In this document: positions 1-6,761 of the stretch, piece by piece
How the letters are laid out: every line of letters begins with the position of its first letter
Position numbering within the stretch: the stretch's first letter is position 1
NCBI GenBank assembly: GCA_036675345.1
Contig: JAKFFE010000027.1
Span: 1 to 10,556 of the forward strand
Reading direction: 5' to 3'
DNA: 10,556 nucleotides
From: JALYOC01 sp036675345
GTDB lineage: Bacteria; Myxococcota; Myxococcia; Myxococcales; Myxococcaceae
Position numbers and translations under genes: made by a program
Notes under the pieces: generated by a model
Told to the model about the DNA's origin: nothing
What the model saw: only the letters and a program-made list of their open reading frames with translations
Databases searched by the model: none

Positions 1-133
1 AACGCAACGGTCCCCCTGGATGGCAAACTCTCGGAAGAGGCTTCGACCGCTTCCTCGACCAGTACACCGGGTGGGTCGCGGCTGGTCGATGTGATCAATC
101 CTGAGAGCCTGTCCCCTTTATTGGCCGGGTGCG

Positions 134-1210
134 TTACTCGAAGGCCAGCGCCCGCTCGAAGTCCGCGGCGTTGGTGGCCGCTTCCTTCGCCGCCGCCTCG
201 GTGATCAGCCCCTGGCTCAGCAGCTGGACCAGGTGCTGGTCGAAGGACTGGGTGCCGAGGGTGCCGGTGGACTTCTCCAGGTAATCCTTGATGTGCGAGG
301 TCCGCTCCTCGTCCTTGATGTACTCCACCACCGAGAGGGTGGAGACCATGATCTCCGCCGCCACCACCCGGCCCTTGCCGGACGCGTGTGGCAGCAGCCG
401 CTGGGAGACGGTGGCCTTGAGGTTGTCCGCCAGCCGGTTGCGCACCCCGTGCTGGGCCTCGGGCGGGAACACCCCCACGATCCGGCCGATGGTCCGCACG
501 CAGTCGGTGGTGTGCACGGTGGAGAGCACCAGGTGCCCGGTCTCCGCCGCCTTGAGCGCGATCTCGATCGTCTCGGTGTCCCGCATCTCGCCCACCAGGA
601 TCACGTCCGGGTCCTGCCGCAGCGCCGCCCGCAGGGCGCTGGAGAAGGAGGGCGAGTCAGGTCCGATCTCCCGCTGGGTGATTCGCGAGAACTTGTCCTC
701 GTGGAGGAACTCGATCGGGTCCTCGATGGTGAGGATGTGCTTTCGGTAGTGCTGGTTGATGTAGTTGACGATCGCCGCCAGGGTGGAGCTCTTGCCCGAC
801 CCGGTGACCCCGGTGACCAGGATCAGCCCCCGGTCCTCCTGGGAGATCTTCTCCATCACCGGCGGCAGCCCCAGCTTCTGGAAGTCGGGGACGTTGAAGG
901 GGATCGAGCGCAGGATCGTCGCCAGGTTCCCCTTGTTGCGGAAGATGCTGGCCCGGAAGCGGCCCACCCCCTCCAGCGCGTAGGAGGCGTCGTGCTCTTG
1001 CAGCGCGTCCACCGAACCCTTCCAGCGGATCTGCTGGAGGATGTGCCCGGCGATCCGCTGGGTGTCCTCCGGCGCCATTGCCGGGACCTTCACCGGCAGC
1101 AACTGGCCGTTGATCCGCAGCGCCGGCGAGGAGCCGACCTTGAAGTGGATGTCGGAGGCGCCGTTCTTCACGGCCGCCGCCAGGAACTGATTGAACGTCG
1201 GAAGTTCCAC
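134..1210 (-). CDS. PilT-family type IV pilus retraction ATPase
   Basis: A 358-aa cytoplasmic hexameric ATPase of the PilT/PilU group. These proteins depolymerise type IVa pili at the inner-membrane platform and so drive twitching (S-motility in myxobacteria). Seen in the sequence: an N-terminal PAS-like domain with the ASDIH motif at residues 18-22; Walker A GVTGSGKS at 134-141; Asp box TIEDPIEFLH at 161-170; Walker B ILVGEMRD at 204-211 with the catalytic Glu in GEMRD; His box around GHLVLSTVHTTD (225-236). The length is typical of the family. The C-terminal AIRAGE-type motif of classical PilT is not well kept (here around SVVEYIKDEE, 293-302), so this may be a PilT paralogue rather than the main retraction motor, and I give no symbol. 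The GTG start at 1210 is supported by GAGG at 1219-1222, eight bases upstream. It lies 24 nt after the cyclic-nucleotide-binding gene and probably shares its transcript. Confidence 0.93.
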   Translation of the reverse strand: MELPTFNQFLAAAVKNGASDIHFKVGSSPALRINGQLLPVKVPAMAPEDTQRIAGHILQQIRWKGSVDALQEHDASYALEGVGRFRASIFRNKGNLATILRSIPFNVPDFQKLGLPPVMEKISQEDRGLILVTGVTGSGKSSTLAAIVNYINQHYRKHILTIEDPIEFLHEDKFSRITQREIGPDSPSFSSALRAALRQDPDVILVGEMRDTETIEIALKAAETGHLVLSTVHTTDCVRTIGRIVGVFPPEAQHGVRNRLADNLKATVSQRLLPHASGKGRVVAAEIMVSTLSVVEYIKDEERTSHIKDYLEKSTGTLGTQSFDQHLVQLLSQGLITEAAAKEAATNAADFERALAFE

Positions 1211-1234
1211 GGTGTTGACCTCGAGGCGTGGGTG

Positions 1235-1741
1235 CTAGCGGACCTGAACGGAGTGGACCTTGTTCCCGGACAGCATCTCGTTGGCGCGGCGGAGCCGGTC
1301 GGAGAGGGTGCGGCAGAAGGACTGGTACACCTTGGCGGCGAAGCGATCGTCGGCGGAGAGCAACCTCACAAAGTCGCTCTTGGGCATCTTCAGCAGCCGC
1401 AGCGGCCGGACCGCGGTCACCCGCGCCGAGGTCAGCAGGTCGTCCACCAGCGACATCTCCCCGAACAGATCGCCCGGGCCCAGCCGTCCGATCTCCTCCG
1501 AGCTGTCGTGCTGGCCGTCCAGATCCAGGTCCCGGGTCACCCGCGCCTCGCCCTCCTGGATCACGTACAGCGCGTCTCCGAGCGCGTTCTGCTCGATGAC
1601 GATCGTTCCTTCCCCCACCTCGGTCCGCACGATGATCGCGGCCAGGCGGGAGGTCTCATCAAAGGACAGCTTGGAGAAGATGGGCAGCCGCTGGAGCAAC
1701 TCCACTCCCTCGAACTCCCCGAACCCGGTCAGCTCCACCAC
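1235..1741 (-). CDS. cyclic nucleotide-binding domain (CRP-like sensor domain) protein
   Basis: A 168-aa protein made of one cyclic-nucleotide-binding beta-roll (about residues 15-125) and a C-terminal helix (about 133-158). It has no DNA-binding helix-turn-helix, so it is not a CRP/FNR transcription factor; such stand-alone domains act as regulatory subunits or partners of other proteins. The phosphate-binding cassette is visible as DLFGEMSLVDD (91-101) followed by LLTSARVTAV. In cAMP-binding CRP the segment after the acidic loop reads R-S-A; here the phosphate-contacting Arg position is occupied by Thr (T104-S-A), so canonical cAMP or cGMP binding is doubtful. The GTG start at 1741 has a strong GGAGG at 1748-1752, six bases upstream. 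It is the promoter-proximal gene of the unit with the PilT-type ATPase, which suggests a role in controlling pilus retraction. That role is inference. Confidence 0.88.
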   Translation of the reverse strand: MVELTGFGEFEGVELLQRLPIFSKLSFDETSRLAAIIVRTEVGEGTIVIEQNALGDALYVIQEGEARVTRDLDLDGQHDSSEEIGRLGPGDLFGEMSLVDDLLTSARVTAVRPLRLLKMPKSDFVRLLSADDRFAAKVYQSFCRTLSDRLRRANEMLSGNKVHSVQVR

Positions 1742-1850
1742 TCAAGGCCTCCGTCGTTGGCGCGCCCGAGCTTAGCCAGGTTTCGCTGCCGGTGCGGGTC
1801 CCAACGAACCCATTCGCAACCAGGGGGTTTCCGGTACACTCCGCTTTCCA
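1742..1850. promoter_or_regulatory. divergent promoter region between the CNBD/pilus ATPase unit and the PilZ gene
   Basis: These 109 bp must hold the starts of both transcripts. On the plus strand TACACT at 1835-1840 resembles a -10 box and lies exactly 10 nt before the PilZ ATG, with no Shine-Dalgarno sequence between them, so the PilZ message may be leaderless or nearly so. On the minus strand only the GGAGG ribosome site at 1748-1752 is clear. I could not find a convincing -35/-10 pair for that direction. Confidence 0.4.
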
Positions 1851-2192
1851 ATGAGCACATCCAGCGCGCCTGCAGGCTCGGGGGCCGACCGCCGTGAGTG
1901 GGAACGCTTCCCGGCGAAGATCGAGGTCCGGTTCTCCCATCCCTCGGAGGCCGCCAAGGCCCTGCGGGCCTACTCGCTGAACTTCTCGGTGGGCGGGCTG
2001 TGCCTGCGGACCCAGAAGAGCTACGCGATCGGCGACCCGCTCCGGCTGGAGATGAAGATCACCGGCAAGGAGTTCAAGTTCAAGGGCGTGGTGTCCTGGG
2101 CCCGGGACGGGGCGATCGGGGTCCGCTTCGTGGACCTGACCGATCAGGATCGCGAGCAGCTGACCCAGCTGGTCACCACCTTCCGGCGGTGA
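1851..2192 (+). CDS. single-domain PilZ protein (probable c-di-GMP binder)
   Basis: A 113-aa cytoplasmic protein that is almost entirely one PilZ domain. PilZ domains bind cyclic di-GMP and regulate motility, exopolysaccharide and pili. Both halves of the binding signature are present: R15-x-x-x-R19 in the N-terminal switch (RREWER) and N44-x-S46-x-x-G49 (NFSVGG) on the first beta strands. The rest follows the PilZ pattern, including the strand FKGVVSWA (77-84) and AIGVRFVDLT (88-97), and ends in a helix. The binding residues are intact, unlike the degenerate PilZ proteins that act without ligand. There is no Shine-Dalgarno before the ATG; a TANNNT box ten bases upstream suggests a leaderless start. 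It diverges from the CNBD/PilT unit, so a link to pilus retraction is plausible but inferred. Confidence 0.92.
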   Translation: MSTSSAPAGSGADRREWERFPAKIEVRFSHPSEAAKALRAYSLNFSVGGLCLRTQKSYAIGDPLRLEMKITGKEFKFKGVVSWARDGAIGVRFVDLTDQDREQLTQLVTTFRR

Positions 2193-2222
2193 GCCGGGGA
2201 TCGAGCCCGCCGCTCCAGCCAG

Positions 2223-2239
2223 CGCGGGGAACGTCCGCG
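2223..2239. terminator. possible weak bidirectional terminator hairpin
   Basis: A short inverted repeat, CGCGG then a seven-base loop then CCGCG, sits in the 51-bp gap between the convergent PilZ and acetyltransferase genes. The stem is only five pairs and no T-tract follows on either strand, so a terminator role is a weak inference from position. Confidence 0.2.
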
Positions 2240-2243
2240 GAGG

Positions 2244-2732
2244 CTAGCGGGACTTCTGGAAGTCCAGCTCGCCCAGGCGGAACACGCTGACCGGGGCCTG
2301 ATCGAAGCCCACCGATTGGAAGAAGGTGGCCAGCTCCGGGGTGAGCGGGCTGTGGGTCAGCAGCTCGATCCGGCGCACCGAGAGGATCTTCGCCCGCTCG
2401 ATGGCGCGCTTGACCAGCGCCTTGCCCACCCCACGCCGGCGCCAGGCGCTGGCGACCACCAGCTCGTCGATGGTGGCGATCCGGCCCTTCATCCGCAGCT
2501 GCGGCCGGTGGGAGAGGGTGATCACCCCCACCGCCTTGTCCAGCGAGTCGGCGGCGATGATCACCTCCATCTCCGGATGGCTGATCACCCAGTGAACCGA
2601 GGAGGAGTCCGGGGTGCCCGGGTAGCCCAATTCGGCGAACAGGGTGGCGATCGAGTCGGCGTCGCCGCGACGGCCGGCCCGGACCCGGAACGCGGGTCCA
2701 TCCGAAGGCTTGGGAGTGATCGCGATGGTCAA
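2244..2732 (-). CDS. GNAT family N-acetyltransferase
   Basis: A 162-aa cytoplasmic protein with the GNAT fold, which transfers an acetyl group from acetyl-CoA to an amine of a small molecule or protein. The domain starts near residue 15 (FRVRAGRRGDADSIATLF). Motif A is clear: the strand IDELVVA (88-94) leads into the pyrophosphate-binding loop RRRGVG (98-103) and helix KALVKRAIERAK. Motif B follows as RIELLTHS (121-128) with helix ELATFFQSVGF (133-143), the usual C-terminal G-F end. The substrate cannot be read from the sequence. The start appears to be TTG at 2732. It has no Shine-Dalgarno, but TAGAGT (2743-2748, minus strand) lies ten bases upstream, again a possible leaderless arrangement. 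It is convergent with the PilZ gene and downstream of the large lipoprotein, but a hairpin between them argues against one transcript. Confidence 0.88.
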   Translation of the reverse strand: MTIAITPKPSDGPAFRVRAGRRGDADSIATLFAELGYPGTPDSSSVHWVISHPEMEVIIAADSLDKAVGVITLSHRPQLRMKGRIATIDELVVASAWRRRGVGKALVKRAIERAKILSVRRIELLTHSPLTPELATFFQSVGFDQAPVSVFRLGELDFQKSR

Positions 2733-2742
2733 GGCGGAGGGG

Positions 2743-2748
2743 ACTCTA
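2743..2748 (-). promoter_or_regulatory. candidate -10 box of the acetyltransferase gene
   Basis: TAGAGT read on the minus strand fits TANNNT and sits exactly ten bases before the TTG start, with a pyrimidine-rich stretch and no ribosome site between. No good -35 was identified. The spacing is the same as upstream of the PilZ gene. Confidence 0.3.
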
Positions 2749-2799
2749 CGTGACCCCGAAGCCGCGCGCCAAAATCACTTGAACCTCATTTGCCCAGCG

Positions 2800-2828
2800 C
2801 CGGCCGCGCCCGTTCCCAGGGCGGCCGG
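2800..2828 (-). terminator. hairpin after the lipoprotein gene
   Basis: CCGGCC plus GCCC (with a two-base bulge) pairs with GGGC-GGCCGG around a seven-base loop, giving a ten-pair GC-rich stem. It starts 13 bp past the stop codon of the lipoprotein gene. There is no immediate T-run; a short TTTT lies farther downstream. It could end the lipoprotein transcript before the acetyltransferase gene. Confidence 0.35.
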
Positions 2829-2840
2829 ACGGGCGAAGCG

Positions 2841-4250
2841 CTACCGGGCCAGCTGAAACACGCCGCGCAGATCCTCGCTGGCGCTGATCCGGGTGCCGCC
2901 ACCGTCCTTGGCGTACACCTTCCACTGGTAGATCCCGCCCGGGACCAGCGGCTCGCCGGCGTAGGTGAGGGAGGCGTTCCCTCCGCCCGAGGCGGCCACC
3001 GTCTGGGCGTCCAGCTCGTTGCCCAGCGAGTCGTACACGAACAGCTCGTACTGGTCGGTGGAGGGGTACTTGGCCCAGGTGAAGGTGGGGGTGGCGGAGG
3101 TGACGACCTCCAGCGCGTCCGCGCCGGGGCCGACCACGGTGATCGCGTCGGTGACCTTGAAGGCCTCCAGGGCGGTGGCGGTCCCGTTGGTCACGGTCAC
3201 GTACTGCAGGTCGGTGCCGCCCAGCGAGGTGTCCGGATCGCGCACCAGCCCGTCGTTCTCAAAGGCCGCCAGGGCCACGTATTCGCCGTCCGGGACCCCG
3301 GTGATGGTGAAGCTGCCGGCGCCCAGGTTGGGGGCCACCCCCGGCTCGGGCGCGCGCAGTCCGGCCGGAGCCTCACCGCGGGCGCTGTCCGGATCGAACG
3401 TGCTGCGCACCGCCAGGATGATGCTGGTGGCGCCGTTGGTGGCCACGATCTGGATCGACCCGCTGACGGTGGCGGTGGCCACCGCGTTGGAAGCCAGGTT
3501 CACGTCGGTGACATCCGCGTCCGCGACAGTCACCGGCTCCACCGGGGTGTAGTTGATCCCCCGGCTGTAGGCCCGCACCCGGTAGGTCCCGGCGGGCACG
3601 TTGAAGATCGTGTAGGCGCCATCCGAGCTGGCGTAGGTGCTGCGGGTCAGCCCGCTGGTGGAGGTGCTCTCCGCCACCACCAGCGCCGAGCGCAGGGTGT
3701 CTCCGAAGTCCACCACTCCGGAGAGGGAGGGCTGTCCGCGGTCCGCCTCCGGCAGCGGCTGCAGGCCAATCTCCACCGGGGCGCCCCCGAGCACGAACGG
3801 CTGGTCGTCCGCCTCGCGGGTGGCCTCGGCGGTGTCCACCGGCAGGGCGGTGCGGATCCCGGAGGGGAAGCGCACGTAATCCGGCGCCGAGGCGGAGAGG
3901 GTCACCCGCTTGGCCACGAAGGTTCCCTGCTCGTCGCTGCGGATGCTGGGGACGGGGAGCACGTAGTTGCCCGCCGCGTCGGTGGCCACGATCTCACCCA
4001 CCGGGGCGCCGTTCTCGTCCCGGGCGGCGACCAGCGCGCCTTCGATTCCTTCGCCGGACTCCAGGTCGAAGACCTTGCCTTCCAGCTGCACCGGGCGGGC
4101 GCAGAGCGGACGCTCGCGACCCTCCACCGGCGCGCACACCAGGCCGCTCCCGCAGCTGCTGGGATCGTCCAGTTCACATTCCTTGGGACCACATCCGGTG
4201 GCCACCACCACCGCGGTGAACACCGCGCACACGCTGAGCAAACGCTTCAA
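2841..4250 (-). CDS. lipoprotein with carboxypeptidase-regulatory-like repeats and an FN3-like end
   Basis: A 469-aa predicted lipoprotein, probably surface or periplasmic. The start is TTG at 4250, chosen because a perfect AAGGAG (4258-4263) sits seven bases upstream; a TTG at 4289 in the same frame would add 13 residues before the signal peptide. The signal peptide MKRLLSVCAVFTAVVVATGC ends in a lipobox-like ATGC with Cys20 as the acylation site. After a short Cys-rich stretch (about 20-52) come three beta-sandwich modules of the CarboxypepD_reg/SpaA-like type: about 55-130 (EGKVFDLESGEGIEGALV...DAAGNYVLPV), 175-245 (LSGVVDF...DGAYTIFNVPAGTYRV) and 262-365 (VSGSIQI...GSFTITGVPDGEYV). A C-terminal fibronectin-III-like module (about 377-469, TPTFTWAKYPSTDQYELFVYD) closes it. 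No catalytic motif is present, so adhesion or scaffolding is likelier than enzymatic activity. Confidence 0.85.
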   Translation of the reverse strand: MKRLLSVCAVFTAVVVATGCGPKECELDDPSSCGSGLVCAPVEGRERPLCARPVQLEGKVFDLESGEGIEGALVAARDENGAPVGEIVATDAAGNYVLPVPSIRSDEQGTFVAKRVTLSASAPDYVRFPSGIRTALPVDTAEATREADDQPFVLGGAPVEIGLQPLPEADRGQPSLSGVVDFGDTLRSALVVAESTSTSGLTRSTYASSDGAYTIFNVPAGTYRVRAYSRGINYTPVEPVTVADADVTDVNLASNAVATATVSGSIQIVATNGATSIILAVRSTFDPDSARGEAPAGLRAPEPGVAPNLGAGSFTITGVPDGEYVALAAFENDGLVRDPDTSLGGTDLQYVTVTNGTATALEAFKVTDAITVVGPGADALEVVTSATPTFTWAKYPSTDQYELFVYDSLGNELDAQTVAASGGGNASLTYAGEPLVPGGIYQWKVYAKDGGGTRISASEDLRGVFQLAR

Positions 4251-4263
4251 AGTCCAACTCCTT
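4248..4263 (-). promoter_or_regulatory. ribosome binding site deciding a TTG start
   Basis: AAGGAG (4258-4263, minus strand) is followed by seven bases and TTG (4248-4250). It fixes the lipoprotein start at the rare TTG codon immediately before the MKRLL signal peptide. Confidence 0.75.
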
Positions 4264-4361
4264 GAGAGAGGCCAGGGAGGGGACTGCAAGAGCGCGCCCC
4301 CATTCGCCGGCCGAAGAAAGTCCCCTGCTGTTAGCGGGTTGCGCGGGCGAGGGCCAATGTG

Positions 4362-4383
4362 GGCTGCCCGGGGAGGGGCAGCC
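4362..4383 (-). terminator. hairpin downstream of the DUF4124 gene
   Basis: GGCTGCCC (4362-4369) pairs perfectly with GGGCAGCC (4376-4383) around a six-base G-rich loop, 29 bp past the stop of the DUF4124 gene. No T-tract follows. The likely role is transcript end or 3' stabilisation before the lipoprotein promoter region (4251-4361), where I see no confident promoter. Confidence 0.4.
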
Positions 4384-4412
4384 GGGTCAGCGGATTGAAC
4401 CGATAGGTACGG

Positions 4413-5027
4413 CTAGCGGCGCCACTCCAGGGGGATCGCCTGGTGGGCGGCGCGCCGCTCCAGCTCCGACAGCTCGCCCTCCGCCGAGGACAGGTCGCGC
4501 TCCAGCTCCTGGACCGTCAGCTTGGCCTTCTCGAACTCCTCCGCCGATCCGCAGAAGCCTCGATGACCGCACCCGGGGCCATACGGCTGGTGGATCCGCA
4601 GGGTGACCGGCAGGCCGCTGGTCTCGAACAGCGCCTTCTCCCTCTGCAGCGAGTCCTGCAGCAGCAGGATCCGCCGCCGGGCGTCCCGGAAGGCCCCGCG
4701 CCAGAACTCCTCCTCCTCGCGCAGGCCGCGCTGCACTTCCAGCTCCGCCGCCCGGGCCTCGGCCTGGGCGCGGCGCGTCTCCGCCTCCACCCTCGCCAGT
4801 TCCTGCTTCTGAGGGGAGGCAGGGGGCGCGTCCACCCGGGCCCGATCGGTGGTCAACTCTCCCAGCGCCTCACCCTCCACCGGGGTCAGCACCACGTCTC
4901 CCGGCAGCGACTGGAGATCGTTGGTGTAGTGGACCTCTCCGTGGGCATCCACCCAGCGGTAGATCCCATCGCCGCCCAGTGCGGCGGGGGAGAGGCAGAT
5001 CAGCAGGGCAAGGGCGCGAGGGTTCAT
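4413..5027 (-). CDS. DUF4124 domain protein with coiled coil, exported
   Basis: A 204-aa predicted periplasmic or envelope protein. A signal peptide (1 to about 18, MNPRALALLICLSPAALG) is followed at once by a DUF4124 domain (about 20-50) with its hallmark IYRWVDAHGEVHYTNDLQSLP split here as IYRWVDAHGEV (22-32) and HYTNDL (33-38). The function of DUF4124 is unknown; it is a short beta module found at the N-terminus of many proteobacterial and myxobacterial exported proteins. Long charged helices follow (about 75-140 and 163-193), rich in Glu, Arg and Ala and likely coiled coil, with two Cys (153, 159) between them that could form a disulfide. The ATG at 5027 is preferred because GGGAG (5034-5038) lies six bases upstream. 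An in-frame ATG at 5048 overlaps the likely -10 box TCTAAT. The gene diverges from the PhnD-like lipoprotein gene. Confidence 0.82.
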   Translation of the reverse strand: MNPRALALLICLSPAALGGDGIYRWVDAHGEVHYTNDLQSLPGDVVLTPVEGEALGELTTDRARVDAPPASPQKQELARVEAETRRAQAEARAAELEVQRGLREEEEFWRGAFRDARRRILLLQDSLQREKALFETSGLPVTLRIHQPYGPGCGHRGFCGSAEEFEKAKLTVQELERDLSSAEGELSELERRAAHQAIPLEWRR

Positions 5028-5046
5028 CCGGGACTCCCAGGACTGC

Positions 5047-5098
5047 ATTAGACCGCACCCGCCGGGTCCATTGCGAACAGTGTGCCCGGGGGTAGTGT
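5047..5098. promoter_or_regulatory. overlapping divergent promoters
   Basis: On the minus strand TCTAAT (5047-5052, five of six to TATAAT) would start transcription near 5040, leaving a leader of about 13 nt with GGGAG for the DUF4124 gene. On the plus strand TTGCGA (5071-5076), a 16-bp spacer and TAGTGT (5093-5098) form a weak candidate for the PhnD-like gene. The upstream elements of the two overlap, so the genes may be co-regulated. Confidence 0.35.
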
Positions 5099-5136
5099 AG
5101 GGAAGGCTTTGAGCCGCGCTCCGGGGAGTGGAAGCC

Positions 5137-6033
5137 ATGCGAAGTGTTCTGTGGATGGTGGTGGGCCTGTGCGTGGGATGTGCGACCTCCCCGGAGCGGC
5201 CCGCGGTTCGCGCCCCGGAGCTGACCCGGCCGGAGGGAGGACTGGTGGTGGCGCTGACCTCCTCGGCGGCCTTTCCCCAGCCCCAGGCGGACGCCTTCGC
5301 CGGCTTCGTGCAGGAGTCCACCGGTCAGCCCACCCGGGGGGTGGTGTTTCCGGACTACGACTCGCTGGCGGTGGCGCTGGCGGCGGGGAAGGTGGACATC
5401 GCGTTCTTGAGTCCGCTGGCGTTCGTGCGGGCCACCGATCAGGGGAAGGTGCAGGCAGTGTTGCGCGCGGTGCGCCACGGACGGGACACCTACCGCTCGG
5501 TGCTCTTCGCCCGCCGGGACACCCGGCTGGATAGCCTGGAGGCGCTGGGCCGCGCCCACAACCTGCGCGCGGTGTGGGTGGATGCCTCCTCCGCCACCGG
5601 GTACATGTTCCCCAAGGCGATGATGGTGCAGCGGGGGCTGGATCCGGCGGGGCTGTTCTCCTCCCAGGACTTCCTGGGCAGCCACGATGCGGTCTGCCAG
5701 GCGGTGGCCGAGGGGAGGGCGGAGGTGGGCGCCACCTTCCTCAATGATCCGGCCGCCACCGAGGTGCAGGGCTGCCGGGCGGTGCTGGGGGAGGAGGTCT
5801 CCTTGTTGAGGGTGATCGCCGCCACCGAGGACATCCCCAACGACGTGCTGGCGGTCCGGGAGGGGTTTCCTCCGGAGGCCAAGGGTCGGCTGATGATCGG
5901 GGCCACCCTGCTGGGCAGCTCGGAGGAGGGGAAGCGCACCTTGCAGCTGGCCTTCCACGCGGAGGGCTTCTCGCAGATCAAGCGCGACGACTACGAGGTC
6001 GTGCGCAAGGCGGTGGAGGTGTTCCGCCCGTAG
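5137..6033 (+). CDS. PhnD-like phosphate/phosphite/phosphonate substrate-binding lipoprotein
   Basis: A 298-aa solute-binding protein of the PhnD/PtxB type, the periplasmic component that delivers phosphonate, phosphite or a related anion to an ABC importer. Seen: signal peptide ending LCVGC with Cys15 as lipidation site; then the family motifs VDIAFLSPLAFVRA (87-100), SSATGYMFPKAMM (151-163), GSHDAVCQAVAEGRAEVGAT (181-200, the anion-binding SHD segment) and EDIPNDVLAVREGFPPE (231-247). Length is normal. ATG at 5137 is preferred over GTG at 5128 because GGGGAG (5123-5128) gives eight-base spacing to the ATG and would overlap the GTG. No permease or ATPase gene lies beside it, so it either serves a transporter elsewhere or, like many orphan PhnD-like proteins, acts as a sensor-type binding protein. 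The true ligand is unknown. Confidence 0.88.
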   Translation: MRSVLWMVVGLCVGCATSPERPAVRAPELTRPEGGLVVALTSSAAFPQPQADAFAGFVQESTGQPTRGVVFPDYDSLAVALAAGKVDIAFLSPLAFVRATDQGKVQAVLRAVRHGRDTYRSVLFARRDTRLDSLEALGRAHNLRAVWVDASSATGYMFPKAMMVQRGLDPAGLFSSQDFLGSHDAVCQAVAEGRAEVGATFLNDPAATEVQGCRAVLGEEVSLLRVIAATEDIPNDVLAVREGFPPEAKGRLMIGATLLGSSEEGKRTLQLAFHAEGFSQIKRDDYEVVRKAVEVFRP

Positions 6034-6128
6034 GCAGCGCGAGCGGCTGGGAAGCCACCGATGGCGGAGGAGGGGGCTGGGTGGCTGTTCAGCGAGCGCG
6101 GGCCACTTCCGCTGGGTGGGAGGAAGAG

Positions 6129-6755
6129 TCAGTCGGTCCGGGCTACGGCGGTGGAACGTGGATCCTGGGGGTAGGTGATCCGCAGCCCCCGCACCTTCGC
6201 GAACGGGGTCAGCCGGTGTGGGACCGATCGCTTCTCGGTCTCCAGGTGCAGGACAGTCGCCCCGCGGACCCACAGCGCATCGGCCAGCAGGCTCCGGTGG
6301 CAGCGCCAGCGCAGGGCCTCCGCGCACATCACCGCGCACGGGCCCTGCGCGCACCACGCCTGGAGCTGCTCCAGCCCGGAGGCGAACTCCTCGGTGAGCA
6401 TGTGGTCCGCATAGCCGCGGAAGCTCTTGTTCCTCCAGCCCTGGTTCGGCGACGCCGCGCCCAGGCCGTAGCGGAGCCCGCCCAGCTCGGCGAGGTGGTG
6501 ATAGCCGAGTCCCACCTTGGGCATCACCCGGGTCAGCTCCTCGCGATTGAACTGGGGGTTGGTGCGTGACCGCGGCACGGTGCGGATGTCGACCAGGGTG
6601 GCCACCCCATGCGCCCACAGCAGGGCGATCAGCTCCTCCTGGGATCGGGTGGAGTGCCCCACCGGATAGACGGTGAGCCCGGCGAAGGGTCCCTTCCTCC
6701 GGGAGCGGGCGCCTCCCGGCGTTGTCCTGGAGAGGAGCGTGCGGGGCGGCGTCAT
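6129..6755 (-). CDS. DUF488 family protein
   Basis: A 208-aa cytoplasmic protein of the DUF488 family, whose biochemical role is not established. Family landmarks are all present: YPVGHSTR (30-37), TLVDIRTVPRS (53-63), the NPQFN segment (66-70), YHHLAELGGLR (85-95), NKSFRGYADHM (109-119) and the Cys/His cluster CAVMCAE...RWRCHRSLLAD (140-159), including the MCAE and CHR motifs that could bind a metal or nucleotide. The first 26 residues (Arg/Pro-rich, to about KGPFAG) precede the conserved domain and are unusual; no better start with a ribosome site was found. The ATG lies six bases past the UGA of the upstream 419-aa gene and in the same frame, so the two are at least translationally coupled. 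Near the start there is no strong Shine-Dalgarno, which fits re-initiation. Confidence 0.87.
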   Translation of the reverse strand: MTPPRTLLSRTTPGGARSRRKGPFAGLTVYPVGHSTRSQEELIALLWAHGVATLVDIRTVPRSRTNPQFNREELTRVMPKVGLGYHHLAELGGLRYGLGAASPNQGWRNKSFRGYADHMLTEEFASGLEQLQAWCAQGPCAVMCAEALRWRCHRSLLADALWVRGATVLHLETEKRSVPHRLTPFAKVRGLRITYPQDPRSTAVARTD

Positions 6756-6761
6756 CCGGTC

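Noticed and set aside
1..133. Possible C-terminal fragment of a plus-strand gene ending TGA at 102-104
   Set aside because: Only 33 codons, third-position GC is much lower than in the real genes and no family is recognised. No terminator hairpin is seen here either.
233..1897. Long plus-strand open frame opposite the PilT and CNBD genes
   Set aside because: It is antisense to two genes with clear domains, is Arg/Gly/His-rich and has no motif; it results from high GC content.
2790..4265. Long plus-strand open frame opposite the lipoprotein gene
   Set aside because: The minus strand encodes a coherent lipoprotein with signal peptide and ribosome site; the plus frame is low-complexity Gly/His/Val.
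6053..6086. Inverted repeat AGCCACC/GGTGGCT as a terminator between the convergent PhnD-like and DUF488 genes
   Set aside because: Seven pairs around a 20-base loop without a T-tract is too weak to call.
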